DNA of 64,000 bases from Mesonia aestuariivivens (GCF_019311235.1 NZ_JAHWDF010000006.1:124001-188000), one strand, 5' to 3'; shown: positions 43,193-52,900, numbered from the stretch's first letter. The notes: generated by a model from the sequence alone, not told the origin. Numbers and translations: made by a program.

Positions 43193-44095
43193 ATGGGAGA
43201 TATAGATAAAAATAACGCTAAAAGTACTTTTCGTAAGGTTACTATAGAAGATAGTTTTAAGATTCTAACCTATCAAAATAATACAGATTCTTTTAAAGTT
43301 TTAACAGAAGAAACCCATCGTGATTTTATTCAATTTCATTTTTGTTTAAAAGGCAATGCAAAATTTAAATTTAATGAAGGAAACTACGCATTAGATTTAG
43401 GAGATGAGAAAGCTTTATTGTTGTATAACCCAATTAAAGATTTGCCTTTGCATTTAGAAGTTGCTCCAAAATCTTGGATGGTAAGTGTATTGGTCTCTAT
43501 TCAAAAATTACACTCTTTGTTTTCTGAAGAAGCAGATTATATTCATTTTCTTACCGAAGAAAATATGGGTAAAAAGTATTATCAAGAATTAAATGTAAGT
43601 CCTTCAATGGCTGTTGTTTTAAGTCAGATTTTAAATTTTAATTTGCACCCTTCTGTCAAGAAAATTTATTTAAAAGGAAAAGCTTACGAGTTAATAGGCT
43701 TATACTTTAACCGTCCTGAAGAAGCAGATATAGAACAATGTCCATTTTTGGTAGATGAAGAGAACGTACGAAAAATTAGAAAAGCCAAAGAAATTGTGAT
43801 TAACCGTATGGCAGAACCGCCTTCTTTGCAAGAGCTTTCTGATGAAATAGGTTTAAGTTTAAAAAAACTAAAAGAAGGTTTTAAAGAAATTTATGGTGAA
43901 ACTGTTTTTGGTTTTCTTTTTGACTACAAAATGGATTATGCTAGAAAGTTGCTAGAAACTGGACAACATAATGTGAATGAAGTAGGACTGCGTGTGGGTT
44001 ACAGTACGGCAAGCCATTTTATTGCCGCATTTAAAAAGAAGTTTGGGACAACCCCAAAAAAGTACATTATGGCTTTACCTATTTCTAATTCATAA
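43193..44095 (+). CDS. AraC-family transcriptional regulator
   Basis: 300 residues. The N-terminal part is a cupin-like sensing domain (HFCLKGNAKFKFNEGNYAL). The C-terminal double helix-turn-helix spans about 200-298 (SLQELSDEIGLSLKKLKEGFKEIYG and VNEVGLRVGYSTASHFIAAFKKKFGTTPKKY). It lies between divergent hemA and codirectional hemH, so it is a good candidate regulator of heme synthesis. Ligand and targets are inference. Confidence 0.9.
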   Translation: MGDIDKNNAKSTFRKVTIEDSFKILTYQNNTDSFKVLTEETHRDFIQFHFCLKGNAKFKFNEGNYALDLGDEKALLLYNPIKDLPLHLEVAPKSWMVSVLVSIQKLHSLFSEEADYIHFLTEENMGKKYYQELNVSPSMAVVLSQILNFNLHPSVKKIYLKGKAYELIGLYFNRPEEADIEQCPFLVDEENVRKIRKAKEIVINRMAEPPSLQELSDEIGLSLKKLKEGFKEIYGETVFGFLFDYKMDYARKLLETGQHNVNEVGLRVGYSTASHFIAAFKKKFGTTPKKYIMALPISNS

Positions 44096-44130
44096 AATTA
44101 AATAGAAATATAGAAAACTATAATAGTTTA

Positions 44131-44164
44131 TCAGCTTTACGCTGAAGATATAGTTGTATTTTTG
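44131..44164 (+). promoter_or_regulatory. hemH promoter with an overlapping dyad
   Basis: TATTTTTG at 44157-44164 is a perfect -7 box, 20 nt before the ATG. The dyad TCAGC-tttac-GCTGA (44131-44145) covers the -33 position and could bind a regulator. Confidence 0.5.
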
Positions 44165-44183
44165 TAACTGAAAAAGAAAAAAT

Positions 44184-45221
44184 ATGAGCAAAGGAGTTTT
44201 AATGGTAAATTTAGGCTCTCCTAAAAGTACCAATCCTAAAGACGTAAAAAATTACCTTGACGAGTTTTTAATGGATGAACGCGTAATAGACGTTCCTTAT
44301 TTATTAAGAGCTTTTATCGTTAAAGGTATTGTACTTAATACAAGACCTAAAAAATCTGCTGCTGCTTATCAACGCATTTGGTGGGATGAGGGTTCACCAT
44401 TAATTGTACTTTCAGAGCGTTTGCAAGAAAAAGTAGATAATTATACTGGTGTACCCATTGCTTTAGCGATGCGTTATGGCGAACCTTCCATTAAACAAGG
44501 ATTGCAAGAATTGGTCGATAAAGGTGTAGATGAAATTTTATTAATGCCACTTTACCCGCAATTTGCAATGGCAACTACGGAAACGATCTTGGTATTAGCA
44601 GAAGAATTACAAAAAGAATTTTTTCCGCAGGTAAAATTCACCACGCTTCCTCCATTTTATAATCATCCAGATTATATTAATGTACTTTCTAGAAGTATTG
44701 CAGAGAAACTAGAAGGCGTAGATTACGAGCATTTATTGTTTAGTTATCATGGCGTACCAGAGCGGCATATAAAGAAAAGTGATATTACTAAATCTCACTG
44801 CCAAATAGATGGTAGCTGTTGTCAAACCGCTTCACCTGCACATCAGTTTTGTTATCGCCATCAATGTAAAGAAACCACCAAGCAAGTAGCAGAAGCGCTA
44901 CAGTTAAAAGAAGGAACTTTTAGTACTTCGTTTCAATCTAGATTAGGTTTCGATCCATGGTTACAACCTTATACTGATAGAACCATCGAAAAATTTGGAC
45001 TAAACGGAATGAAAAAAATGGCCATTGTTTCTCCTGCTTTTGTTTCTGATTGTTTAGAAACTTTGGAAGAATTAGGCATGGAAGGAAAAGAGATATTTGA
45101 AGAAAATGGAGGCGAAGAATTTACACTCATTCCTTGTTTAAACGATCGCGAAGATTGGGTGAAAACCTTAAGCCGTTGGATAGACGAGTGGGCTACACAA
45201 CCTGAAACTCAAAAAGCTTAA
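44184..45221 (+). CDS. hemH: Ferrochelatase
   Basis: 345 residues. MVNLGSPKSTNPKDV at the start, LLFSYHGVPERHIKKSD with the catalytic His, and FQSRLGFDPWLQPYT near the C-terminus are standard for ferrochelatase. It inserts Fe2+ into protoporphyrin IX. Four Cys occur in CQIDGSCCQT and YRHQC, possibly [2Fe-2S] ligands, but this is uncertain. The next gene's ATG overlaps its stop by one base. Confidence 0.95.
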   Translation: MSKGVLMVNLGSPKSTNPKDVKNYLDEFLMDERVIDVPYLLRAFIVKGIVLNTRPKKSAAAYQRIWWDEGSPLIVLSERLQEKVDNYTGVPIALAMRYGEPSIKQGLQELVDKGVDEILLMPLYPQFAMATTETILVLAEELQKEFFPQVKFTTLPPFYNHPDYINVLSRSIAEKLEGVDYEHLLFSYHGVPERHIKKSDITKSHCQIDGSCCQTASPAHQFCYRHQCKETTKQVAEALQLKEGTFSTSFQSRLGFDPWLQPYTDRTIEKFGLNGMKKMAIVSPAFVSDCLETLEELGMEGKEIFEENGGEEFTLIPCLNDREDWVKTLSRWIDEWATQPETQKA

Positions 45222-46594
45222 TGCCAAAAGTAGATTCTTCCGCCCTAGGCAAAGAACCCATTAGCAAATTGTTAATCAAACAGTCTGCTCCCGCTTCTAT
45301 TGGTATTCTAGTGATGTCGTTAAACATTCTAGTAGATACTATTTTTGTAGGAAACTGGATTGGCTCTATAGCGATAGCTGCAATTAATGTAGTTTTACCT
45401 ATTTCCTTCTTTATTGCAGCTTTAGGGATGGCAATAGGTATTGGAGGCTCTTCTATGATTTCTCGTGCTTTAGGCGCTAACGATCAAAAGAAAGCGCTAA
45501 AAACTTTTGGAAACCAAATCACCTTAACCATCTTGCTAACCACCAGTTTTGTGGTGGCAGGATTGTTATTTGTTAACGATCTGATTCCGGCTTTTGGTGG
45601 AAAAGGAGATATTTTTGAACCTGCAAAAATTTATTACAAAATCGTATTGTACGGGGTTCCTATTTTGGCGCTCAATATGATGGGAAATAATGTAATTAGA
45701 GCAGAAGGCAAGCCAAAGTTTGCGATGATTGCGATGATAATTCCTTCCGTAGGAAATTTAATTGCAGATTATTTTTTAATAAATGTTTTTGATTTAGGAA
45801 TGGCAGGCGCAGCTTGGGCTACAACAGGTTCTTATGCGGTATGTTTTCTTTATGTACTTTGGTTTTTTCTTTCTAAAAATTCTGAATTAAAAATTACATT
45901 CCATCATTTTGGCTTAAATAAAAAAATCTTAAAAGAAATAGGTGCTTTAGGCTTTGTTACTCTTGCGCGTCAAGCCGTGGTAAGTATTACTTATTTATTA
46001 ATGAATAATATTCTCTTTAAACTTGGCGGTGAATCCTCGGTAGCGATTTATGCCATTATAGGGAGAATGCTCATGTTTGCTTTATTTCCTGTATTGGGAG
46101 TTACGCAAGGGTTTTTGCCAATTGCAGGCTACAACTATGGAGCTCAAAATCCTAAACGAGTAAGAGAAAGCATTAATAAAGCAATAATGTATGCAAGTGT
46201 TTTAGCCTTGGTAGTTTTTACGGTGATTATGATTTTTCCGAAAGAAATTGTATCGGTATTTACTAAAGATGAATACATTTTAAAAGAAACTCCAAGTGCT
46301 ATGCGATGGGTTTTTGCAGCTATTCCAATTATTGCATTACAATTAATAGGTTCAGCATATTTTCAGGCGATAGGGAAAGCTGTACCCGCACTTCTACTTA
46401 CATTAACTAGGCAGGGCTTTTTCTTTATTCCGTTAATACTCATATTGCCTAATTATTTTGGTGAATTAGGCGTTTGGATTTCCTTTCCGTTAGCAGATGT
46501 GATTTCAACTATCGTTACTGGGTTTTTCCTGAATCGGGAAGTTCGACTTCATTTAAAACCTAGTGAAATGCAAACAACATCTATTAAATATTAA
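45221..46594 (+). CDS. MATE-family efflux transporter
   Basis: 457 residues with about twelve hydrophobic segments. SAPASIGILVMSLNILVDTIFVGNWIGS at the start is typical of NorM/VmrA-type MATE exporters. It is translated directly after hemH (TAATG overlap) and is 17 nt before hemJ. Its place between two late heme enzymes raises the possibility that it exports porphyrins or heme, but this is inference from position only. Confidence 0.9.
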   Translation: MPKVDSSALGKEPISKLLIKQSAPASIGILVMSLNILVDTIFVGNWIGSIAIAAINVVLPISFFIAALGMAIGIGGSSMISRALGANDQKKALKTFGNQITLTILLTTSFVVAGLLFVNDLIPAFGGKGDIFEPAKIYYKIVLYGVPILALNMMGNNVIRAEGKPKFAMIAMIIPSVGNLIADYFLINVFDLGMAGAAWATTGSYAVCFLYVLWFFLSKNSELKITFHHFGLNKKILKEIGALGFVTLARQAVVSITYLLMNNILFKLGGESSVAIYAIIGRMLMFALFPVLGVTQGFLPIAGYNYGAQNPKRVRESINKAIMYASVLALVVFTVIMIFPKEIVSVFTKDEYILKETPSAMRWVFAAIPIIALQLIGSAYFQAIGKAVPALLLTLTRQGFFFIPLILILPNYFGELGVWISFPLADVISTIVTGFFLNREVRLHLKPSEMQTTSIKY

Positions 46595-46611
46595 TTACTT
46601 TAGCTCTTATT

Positions 46612-47163
46612 ATGGCTGAATATTATAATTATATAAAATCACTTCATCTTATTTTCGTGGTGACTTGGTTTGCGGGTTTGTTTTACATTCCGCGTTTATT
46701 TGTTTACCAGATAGAAGCTTTTGCGAAGCCTTCGCCTGATAAAGAAATTTTGGGAGAACAATTAAAAATTATGGCCAAACGTCTTTGGCTTATTATTACT
46801 TGGCCGTCTGCCATTTTAGCAACCATTTTTGCGGTATTGCTTCTAATTATTCAACCAGTTTGGTTGCAGCAAGGTTGGATGCACGTAAAACTAACATTTG
46901 TGGTTCTACTTTTTGCTTATCATTTAAAAACTCACCATATATTTAAGCAACTTCAACAGGATGTGGTAAAATGGACATCCAACCAGATGCGTTTATGGAA
47001 TGAAGGAGCAACTATAATTCTGTTTTCGGTAGTATTTTTAGTAATTTTAAAGAATTCTATCAATTGGATTTTTGGCGTATTGGGAATTTTTGTTTTGGCA
47101 ATAATACTCATGTTAGGCTTTAAAATCTATAAACGTTACAGAACTCGCGAGCCTAAAAAATAA
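46612..47163 (+). CDS. hemJ: HemJ-type protoporphyrinogen IX oxidase
   Basis: 183 residues with four to five membrane segments. The family features are YIKSLHLIFVVTWFAGLFYIPR with H12, a second conserved H-x-K in GWMHVKLTF, YHLKTHH, and a late R-LWNE motif. HemJ oxidises protoporphyrinogen IX to protoporphyrin IX in bacteria that lack HemG/HemY. Here it supplies the step between HemF and HemH, both encoded nearby. Confidence 0.85.
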   Translation: MAEYYNYIKSLHLIFVVTWFAGLFYIPRLFVYQIEAFAKPSPDKEILGEQLKIMAKRLWLIITWPSAILATIFAVLLLIIQPVWLQQGWMHVKLTFVVLLFAYHLKTHHIFKQLQQDVVKWTSNQMRLWNEGATIILFSVVFLVILKNSINWIFGVLGIFVLAIILMLGFKIYKRYRTREPKK

Positions 47164-47224
47164 ATTGGCGTTAATCTTGTAGTTGGTAGCGTATTAATAA
47201 GATAGATTTATTTTTAAAATAACT

Positions 47225-48679
47225 ATGAAAATTTTTAAACGCTCTTTACGCACTCGTATCTTCTTTAGTATGATCTTTTTGGTATTGGGCGCTTCTATTC
47301 TCATTGCTGGGGTTACTATAATTCAATATAAAGATGAAGCAATAGCTTACCAGAAAGATAAGTTAAAGCGAAAGGAAGCTTCTATTCGGGCAAGTATCAA
47401 TTATGAAATAAAACATACTACTTACGAGGTAAACACAAAAAATATCCCTTGGATTTTTAAAGACAAAATCTACGAGCTTCAAAACATTCACGGTACAGAA
47501 ATTAATATTTATAATTTAAAGGGGAAGTTATTAAAATCTTCTAAAGCTACTTTTTTCAGAGACAGTTTGAGTACAAAAATGTCTGCTAAGGCTTTAAAAG
47601 GTTTAGAAGAATCTCAAAGCAATCGTTTTGTGCAACATCATTCTGGCGGTGTAAAAGGAGATTATCAATCTTCTTACAGTTATATCACCGATCAGTATTT
47701 TAAACCTTTAGCAATCTTAAATCTACCAAAAATTGAAGACGATGGTTTTGTAGATACGCAGCTAAAAAGTTTTCTTTCTATTTTGGCTCAGGTTTATATT
47801 GTAATGATTATTGCGGCCATCTTGCTTTCTTATTTTTTATCTAAATACATTACTTCTTCCTTAAAAGCGGTGAGTGAAAAAATTCTCGCTACTCGATTAG
47901 ACAAAAAAAATAAAAAAATTAAATTAAAAGATGCCTCAGAAGAAATTAGATCGCTGGTAAAAGCTTACAATTCTATGATTGATGAATTAGAAGAAAGTGC
48001 GGTGAAACTAGCGAGAAGCGAACGTGAACAAGCTTGGCGAGAAATGGCTAAGCAGGTAGCTCACGAGATTAAAAACCCATTAACGCCAATGCGTTTAAGT
48101 GTACAAAGCTTTGAGCGAAGATTTGATCCTCAAGATCCAGATAGTAAAGAAAAATTAAGAGAATATAGTTCAACCTTAATTCAGCAAATAGATACGATGA
48201 GTTCTATTGCTTCAGCATTTTCAAATTTTGCAAAAATGCCAGCACAACAAAATGAAGAACTTAACGTGCCAAAAATTGTAAAACTCGGTTTAGATATTTT
48301 CAACGAAGATTATATTTATTTTGAAACTGAAGCTGAAGAAATTCTGGCAAAATTTGACCGTACGCAGTTAATTAGGGTAGTTACCAATTTGGTAAAAAAT
48401 GCCATTCAAGCTTTAGAAGAAACAGAGCAGCCTTTAATTGAAGTCGCAGTAAAAACCGAAGAACAAAATGTAGTTATCTTGGTGAACGATAACGGTCATG
48501 GAATTTCAGAAGAAAATAAAGAACAAATATTTGAGCCTAAGTTTACCACTAAATCTAGCGGAATGGGCCTAGGCTTAGGTATTATAAAAACGATTATCGA
48601 GGCTTTTCAAGGAAGTATAAATTTTACTTCAGAAGAAGGAAAAGGCACTACATTTATTGTTAAATTCCCAAAAAAATAG
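47225..48679 (+). CDS. Sensor histidine kinase
   Basis: 484 residues. Membrane segments at about 12-30 and 188-207 bracket an extracytosolic sensor part of about 155 residues. A HAMP-like linker follows. The HisKA box has phospho-acceptor H280 in VAHEIKNPLTPMRLS (NtrY-like), and the ATPase domain has NLVKNAIQAL and DNGHGI plus GMGLGLGIIKTII. No response regulator is adjacent, so it is an orphan whose partner is elsewhere. Confidence 0.93.
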   Translation: MKIFKRSLRTRIFFSMIFLVLGASILIAGVTIIQYKDEAIAYQKDKLKRKEASIRASINYEIKHTTYEVNTKNIPWIFKDKIYELQNIHGTEINIYNLKGKLLKSSKATFFRDSLSTKMSAKALKGLEESQSNRFVQHHSGGVKGDYQSSYSYITDQYFKPLAILNLPKIEDDGFVDTQLKSFLSILAQVYIVMIIAAILLSYFLSKYITSSLKAVSEKILATRLDKKNKKIKLKDASEEIRSLVKAYNSMIDELEESAVKLARSEREQAWREMAKQVAHEIKNPLTPMRLSVQSFERRFDPQDPDSKEKLREYSSTLIQQIDTMSSIASAFSNFAKMPAQQNEELNVPKIVKLGLDIFNEDYIYFETEAEEILAKFDRTQLIRVVTNLVKNAIQALEETEQPLIEVAVKTEEQNVVILVNDNGHGISEENKEQIFEPKFTTKSSGMGLGLGIIKTIIEAFQGSINFTSEEGKGTTFIVKFPKK

Positions 48680-48683
48680 AATT

Positions 48684-49466
48684 ATGAGTTATCAAAATAT
48701 TTTAGTTGAAACAGAAAATTTTATGACTACGGTTACGATTAACCGTCCTAAAAAGCTAAATGCATTAAATCGTGAGACCTTAGGTGAAATTCACGATGCT
48801 TTTGTAGAATTAGAAAGTGATGAAAAAACAAAAGTAATCATCATCACCGGAAGCGGAGAAAAAGCGTTCGTAGCGGGAGCAGATATTTCAGAATTTGCCA
48901 ATTATACTGTAGAAGAAGGAAAAAATTTAGCCGCTCGTGGTCATCAAGAAGTATTCGATTTTATAGCGAATTTTAAAAAACCAGTAATTGCTGCTGTAAA
49001 TGGTTTTGCTCTTGGTGGTGGCCTAGAACTAGCAATGGCTGCGCATTTTAGAATTGCTAGTGATAATGCAAAATTGGGTTTACCAGAAACATCATTAGGT
49101 GTAATTCCAGGCTACGGTGGTACACAGCGTTTACCGCAATTAGTAGGGAAAGGTCGTGCGATGGAAATGATTATGACCGCCGGAATGATAGACGCCAATC
49201 AAGCGTTACAATACAACTTAGTGAATCACGTGACAGCACAAGAAGATTTAATAGAGCTTGCAGAAAAATTAGCAGGTAAAATTTTAAGAAACTCTACGGT
49301 AGCTATAGCTCAAGCGATTGAAGCAATTAACGCTAATTATGAAGTAGGAGTTAATGGTTTCGAAAAAGAAATTGAAGGCTTTGGTAAAAGTTTTGGCACC
49401 GAAGATTTTAAAGAAGGAACTTCAGCATTTTTAGAAAAACGTAAAGCAGAGTTTCCAGGAGAGTAA
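48684..49466 (+). CDS. Enoyl-CoA hydratase/isomerase family protein
   Basis: 260 residues from the ATG at 48684, four nt after the kinase stop; the longer frame overlapping the kinase is unlikely. The crotonase fold is clear, with the two catalytic glutamates E115 (GGGLELAMA) and E135 (LPETSLGVIPGYGGTQR), and oxyanion-hole strands FVAGADISEF and VNGFALGGG. It probably hydrates 2-enoyl-CoA. A terminator hairpin follows. Confidence 0.93.
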   Translation: MSYQNILVETENFMTTVTINRPKKLNALNRETLGEIHDAFVELESDEKTKVIIITGSGEKAFVAGADISEFANYTVEEGKNLAARGHQEVFDFIANFKKPVIAAVNGFALGGGLELAMAAHFRIASDNAKLGLPETSLGVIPGYGGTQRLPQLVGKGRAMEMIMTAGMIDANQALQYNLVNHVTAQEDLIELAEKLAGKILRNSTVAIAQAIEAINANYEVGVNGFEKEIEGFGKSFGTEDFKEGTSAFLEKRKAEFPGE

Positions 49467-49477
49467 ATATTTCAATT

Positions 49478-49507
49478 AAAAAAGCCAGAATTTTCTGCTT
49501 TTTTTAT
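49478..49507 (+). terminator. Terminator after the enoyl-CoA hydratase gene
   Basis: AAAAAAGC-AGAA pairs with TTCT-GCTTTTTT around a short loop, with one bulge and a long T-run. Confidence 0.75.
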
Positions 49508-49519
49508 AATTAAAGTTTA

Positions 49520-51043
49520 ATGAAAACCAATGTACTATTGCTTTTTCTTTTGTTTTTTACAATAAAAAACATTGAAAGTCAAGAGCTGAATCTTCATAAA
49601 AGTGAAGTGTTTAAAGATATAGGTAGAGATTCAAGATTAGCTTTTTATGATGAAGATAATTCTGGAAATACTTTTGTTTTACGTAAGTTTTATGGAGGAA
49701 TAGATAGAAAAGTAAGAATCTACCTGCTCGAGCGTTACGATTCAAAATTAAATAAAAAGGAGTCAAAAGAATTTCTAGAGAAAAATATTAAAGAATTATT
49801 TGTTAAAAATGGTTACTTGCATTTAATTTTATTGGAAGATGAAGGGAAAAATAAAAAATTTAATTATAAAGTATTAAGGTCTCCCGTACAGAAGTTTGAT
49901 TTCGAGTCTTTTAAGCTATTCTTGGATAAAGATGCTATGCTTGCACATACAGTAGATGTAAATAAAAATTCTCTTACTACCAATTACTTCAATGAAACAC
50001 ATAATGGATATACTGGAGAGGTAATGATCTCTAAGAATAAAAATTTTATTGGATTAAACCTTCAATTAAATAATATAAAAAATGAAACAAACCGTATTGC
50101 TGTCTTTAATTTAAATTTTGAGAAAATTTTTGAACATGAAGTTCAACAAAATTTGAAAGATAAAAGGTATGAGTTTAATTCTTTTTTAATTGATGATGTA
50201 GATGGATCTGTTTATTTTTTAGGAAAATATAAACCTAATTTTTTGCAGAAAGTTAAGTTGAGTAACGAGGAACCCTTTAGTTTTAATATGTTTAAAATTA
50301 ATAAGGATAGTGAACAGGTTCTTGAGTTCAAAACAGGAGACAATTTTATTTCATCTTTAAAATTATTAGAATCAGACAATAAATTGATGTGTGTTGGTTT
50401 GTATTCTACGTCTGAAAATAAAGCGACCAAAGGAATTGCTTACTACCAGATTGATAAAAATAGCCTTAGTGTTCACGAAAATAATTTTTTAGAATTAAAG
50501 AGCAAAAACATAAAAAATTTAAATCTTAAAAAGGTATTAGTTGATCAAGATGAAAATTTATATGTTGCTGCTGAAGAGCGCTATGTAGTCGGTACCCCTG
50601 CTCCTGGCTCTCAGTTTAGCGTTCGCTCTAGTAATCAATCTTTTCATTTTGATAACATACACTTTGCTAAAATAGATAATAAAGGAGATTTAGATTGGTA
50701 TTATCAGTTGCATAAAAGCCAGTCAAGCTCAAGAAATTACTTTGTTTATTTTTCTTACTTATTCAATTTGATAGATAATAAACCCTATTTAGTTTTTAAT
50801 TCAAATCAAAAAAAAATATTGAAAGATGGTGAGTTAAATATTAGAAGTACTAGCTTAGATAAAATGTTTTTATACGCTTTAGTTTTTGATCAAAATGGCG
50901 AGTATAGTTTAAAACTACTAGATCACGATAAATCTAAAAAAATTACCTTTAAGACTTTACAAGGCTTAGTTAATAAAAATTCTTTTCTTTTGGAAGGAGA
51001 CTTTAAAAAGAATAAACAAATTCTAAAACTTAAACAAGGTTAA
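49520..51043 (+). CDS. Large exported protein of unknown function
   Basis: 507 residues with a signal peptide (about 1-20, ending NIESQ). The rest is Lys/Asn-rich with alternating beta-type segments and no lipobox. No domain is recognised. It could be a beta-propeller-like or cell-surface protein, but nothing decisive is visible. It stands alone between terminator-like sequences. Confidence 0.7.
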   Translation: MKTNVLLLFLLFFTIKNIESQELNLHKSEVFKDIGRDSRLAFYDEDNSGNTFVLRKFYGGIDRKVRIYLLERYDSKLNKKESKEFLEKNIKELFVKNGYLHLILLEDEGKNKKFNYKVLRSPVQKFDFESFKLFLDKDAMLAHTVDVNKNSLTTNYFNETHNGYTGEVMISKNKNFIGLNLQLNNIKNETNRIAVFNLNFEKIFEHEVQQNLKDKRYEFNSFLIDDVDGSVYFLGKYKPNFLQKVKLSNEEPFSFNMFKINKDSEQVLEFKTGDNFISSLKLLESDNKLMCVGLYSTSENKATKGIAYYQIDKNSLSVHENNFLELKSKNIKNLNLKKVLVDQDENLYVAAEERYVVGTPAPGSQFSVRSSNQSFHFDNIHFAKIDNKGDLDWYYQLHKSQSSSRNYFVYFSYLFNLIDNKPYLVFNSNQKKILKDGELNIRSTSLDKMFLYALVFDQNGEYSLKLLDHDKSKKITFKTLQGLVNKNSFLLEGDFKKNKQILKLKQG

Positions 51044-51057
51044 ATTCCATAAAAATG

Positions 51058-51087
51058 GATTTAATCCGATTAAATCAGTTAACTTTG
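51058..51087 (+). promoter_or_regulatory. Radical SAM gene promoter with a 19-bp palindrome
   Basis: GATTTAATCCGATTAAATC (51058-51076) is a perfect palindrome with 9-bp arms around a single C. It sits just before the perfect -7 box TAACTTTG (51080-51087), in the -33 to -7 spacer, where a bound regulator would block polymerase. The preceding CCAT/ATGG hairpin (51047-51058) may terminate the upstream gene. Confidence 0.6.
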
Positions 51088-51112
51088 ACATAGCAATAAG
51101 TTAAAGTTTTTT

Positions 51113-52183
51113 ATGCCTAATAATTACATCAAAGGTCGAGGAGCACAACAAAATGTGCATAATAAATTTGAAAAGTTACAGCATACTACAGATGCTGAAT
51201 TTTTAGAATATTGCTTTAAAGAAGGAGAGGAAGCAAACGATGTTAAAACTAGATTTCAAGATGTTTTCCCAAAAACCATCGTGAATAAAGTAACTAGTCC
51301 AGATGTAGCGATGGAGTATTCTTTAAATCCTTATCAAGGTTGTGAGCATGGGTGCATTTATTGTTATGTGAGAAACTCTCATGAATATTGGGGCTACAGC
51401 GCTGGTTTAGATTTTGAAAAACAAATCTTGGTCAAGAAGAATGCTCCTCAACTCTTAGAGCAAAAATTTCAGCAGAAAAAATGGGAGCCTACTGCCATTG
51501 TTTTTTCAGGAAATACAGATTGTTACCAACCCGCAGAAAAAAAGTACCAGCTTACTCGTGAGTGTCTTAAAGTAATGCTGAAATATAAACACCCTACAGG
51601 CATTATAACTAAAAATAGTTTAGTACTTCGTGATCTCGATATTTTAAGAGAATTGGCAAAGCTGAATTGTATTCGAGTAAGTATATCCATTACCTCTTTA
51701 GAAGAAGAAACCCGACGTATTTTAGAACCAAGAACAGCGACAATTAAGCAACGTTTAAAAACAGTGGAAAAATTAACTGCGGAAGGAATACCAGTTAATG
51801 TGATGGTTGCTCCAATAATTCCGTTTATAAATAGTCACGAAATTTTACCCATTGTAAAAGCGGTAAGTGAAGTAGGAGCGTATTCTGTAGGCTATACGAT
51901 CGTAAGGTTAAACGGAGCAATTGCTGAAATTTTTAAAGATTGGATTGAAAAAACTCTACCCGATAAAGCTGAAAGAGTTTTGCATCAAATTGAAGCTTGC
52001 CACGGTGGAAATTTAAACGATAACAGATTTGGTACCCGGATGAAGGGAGAAGGTGAATTTTCTAAACAAATAGTACAACAGTTTAGAATAGCTAAAAGAA
52101 AATACCTGAAAAATAGAAAAATACCTGAAATGGATACTTCTCATTACCTTCAGCTTAAAAACCCGCAGTACAAGTTATTTTAA
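51113..52183 (+). CDS. PA0069-type radical SAM protein
   Basis: 356 residues. The [4Fe-4S] cysteines are C77, C81 and C84 in GCEHGCIYCYVRNSHEYW (CxxxCxxC), followed by a SPASM-less TIM-barrel core (VFSGNTDCYQP, TGIITKNSLVLRD, RVSISITSLEEE). It fits the PA0069/Rv2578c group related to spore photoproduct lyase; the substrate is unknown. The stop codon overlaps that of the convergent HD gene. A perfect palindrome overlies its promoter. Confidence 0.87.
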   Translation: MPNNYIKGRGAQQNVHNKFEKLQHTTDAEFLEYCFKEGEEANDVKTRFQDVFPKTIVNKVTSPDVAMEYSLNPYQGCEHGCIYCYVRNSHEYWGYSAGLDFEKQILVKKNAPQLLEQKFQQKKWEPTAIVFSGNTDCYQPAEKKYQLTRECLKVMLKYKHPTGIITKNSLVLRDLDILRELAKLNCIRVSISITSLEEETRRILEPRTATIKQRLKTVEKLTAEGIPVNVMVAPIIPFINSHEILPIVKAVSEVGAYSVGYTIVRLNGAIAEIFKDWIEKTLPDKAERVLHQIEACHGGNLNDNRFGTRMKGEGEFSKQIVQQFRIAKRKYLKNRKIPEMDTSHYLQLKNPQYKLF

Positions 52184-52836
52184 ATTTTTCCTTCCCATTC
52201 TGCATAAAATTGCTCGAGAAAAGTTTCCATAAATTGATGGCGCTTTTCGGCTAATTCTTTACCTTTTTTAGTATTCATACGATCTTTTAATAAAAGAAGT
52301 TTTTCGTAAAAATGATTAATAGTAGGGTTATCACCTATTTTATATTCTTCTTTTGTCATATTTAATTGAGGTGCAATTTCGGGATCGTAGAGCTTACGAT
52401 TTTTAAAACCAGCATAATTAAAAGTTCTAGCAATACCGATTGCTCCAAGCGCATCTAAACGATCTGCATCCTGTACGATCGCCAATTCTTTAGAATGAAA
52501 TTTTTGCTGAAAATTACCTCCTTTAAATGAAATATTTTCAATAATCTTAATTACGTGTTCCATAACATTTTCATCTGCTTGTATAGATTCTAAGAAGTCT
52601 TTAGCTTTTTTAGGGCCAACAGACTCATCACCTTGATGAAATTTAGCATCAGCGATATCGTGTAGTAAAGCACCAAGAGCGATAATTTCAAGATTTACAT
52701 TTTCATCTTTCGAAATGAGTAGTGCATTTTTATAGACTCGCTCAATATGAAACCAATCGTGCCCACCTTCTGCATTAGCTAATTCAGATTTCACAAAAGA
52801 TTTTGTAGCGTTAATTATTGGAGTTTCTGTTGTCAT
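52180..52836 (-). CDS. HD-domain phosphohydrolase
   Basis: 218 residues. The HD pattern is H30 (HDWFHIERV), H59-D60 (LLHDIADAKF) and D123 (QDADRLDALG), which bind the catalytic metals. It resembles the YedJ-like HD hydrolases that act on nucleotides or nucleotide derivatives; the substrate is unknown. It is convergent with the radical SAM gene, their stop codons overlapping in TTAA. Confidence 0.9.
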   Translation of the reverse strand: MTTETPIINATKSFVKSELANAEGGHDWFHIERVYKNALLISKDENVNLEIIALGALLHDIADAKFHQGDESVGPKKAKDFLESIQADENVMEHVIKIIENISFKGGNFQQKFHSKELAIVQDADRLDALGAIGIARTFNYAGFKNRKLYDPEIAPQLNMTKEEYKIGDNPTINHFYEKLLLLKDRMNTKKGKELAEKRHQFMETFLEQFYAEWEGKI

Positions 52837-52900
52837 ATTTCTTTGTTTAGCTTCTTTATAAATTACAAAAAAAATTAGTTTTTTTATATTGGCATAAACA

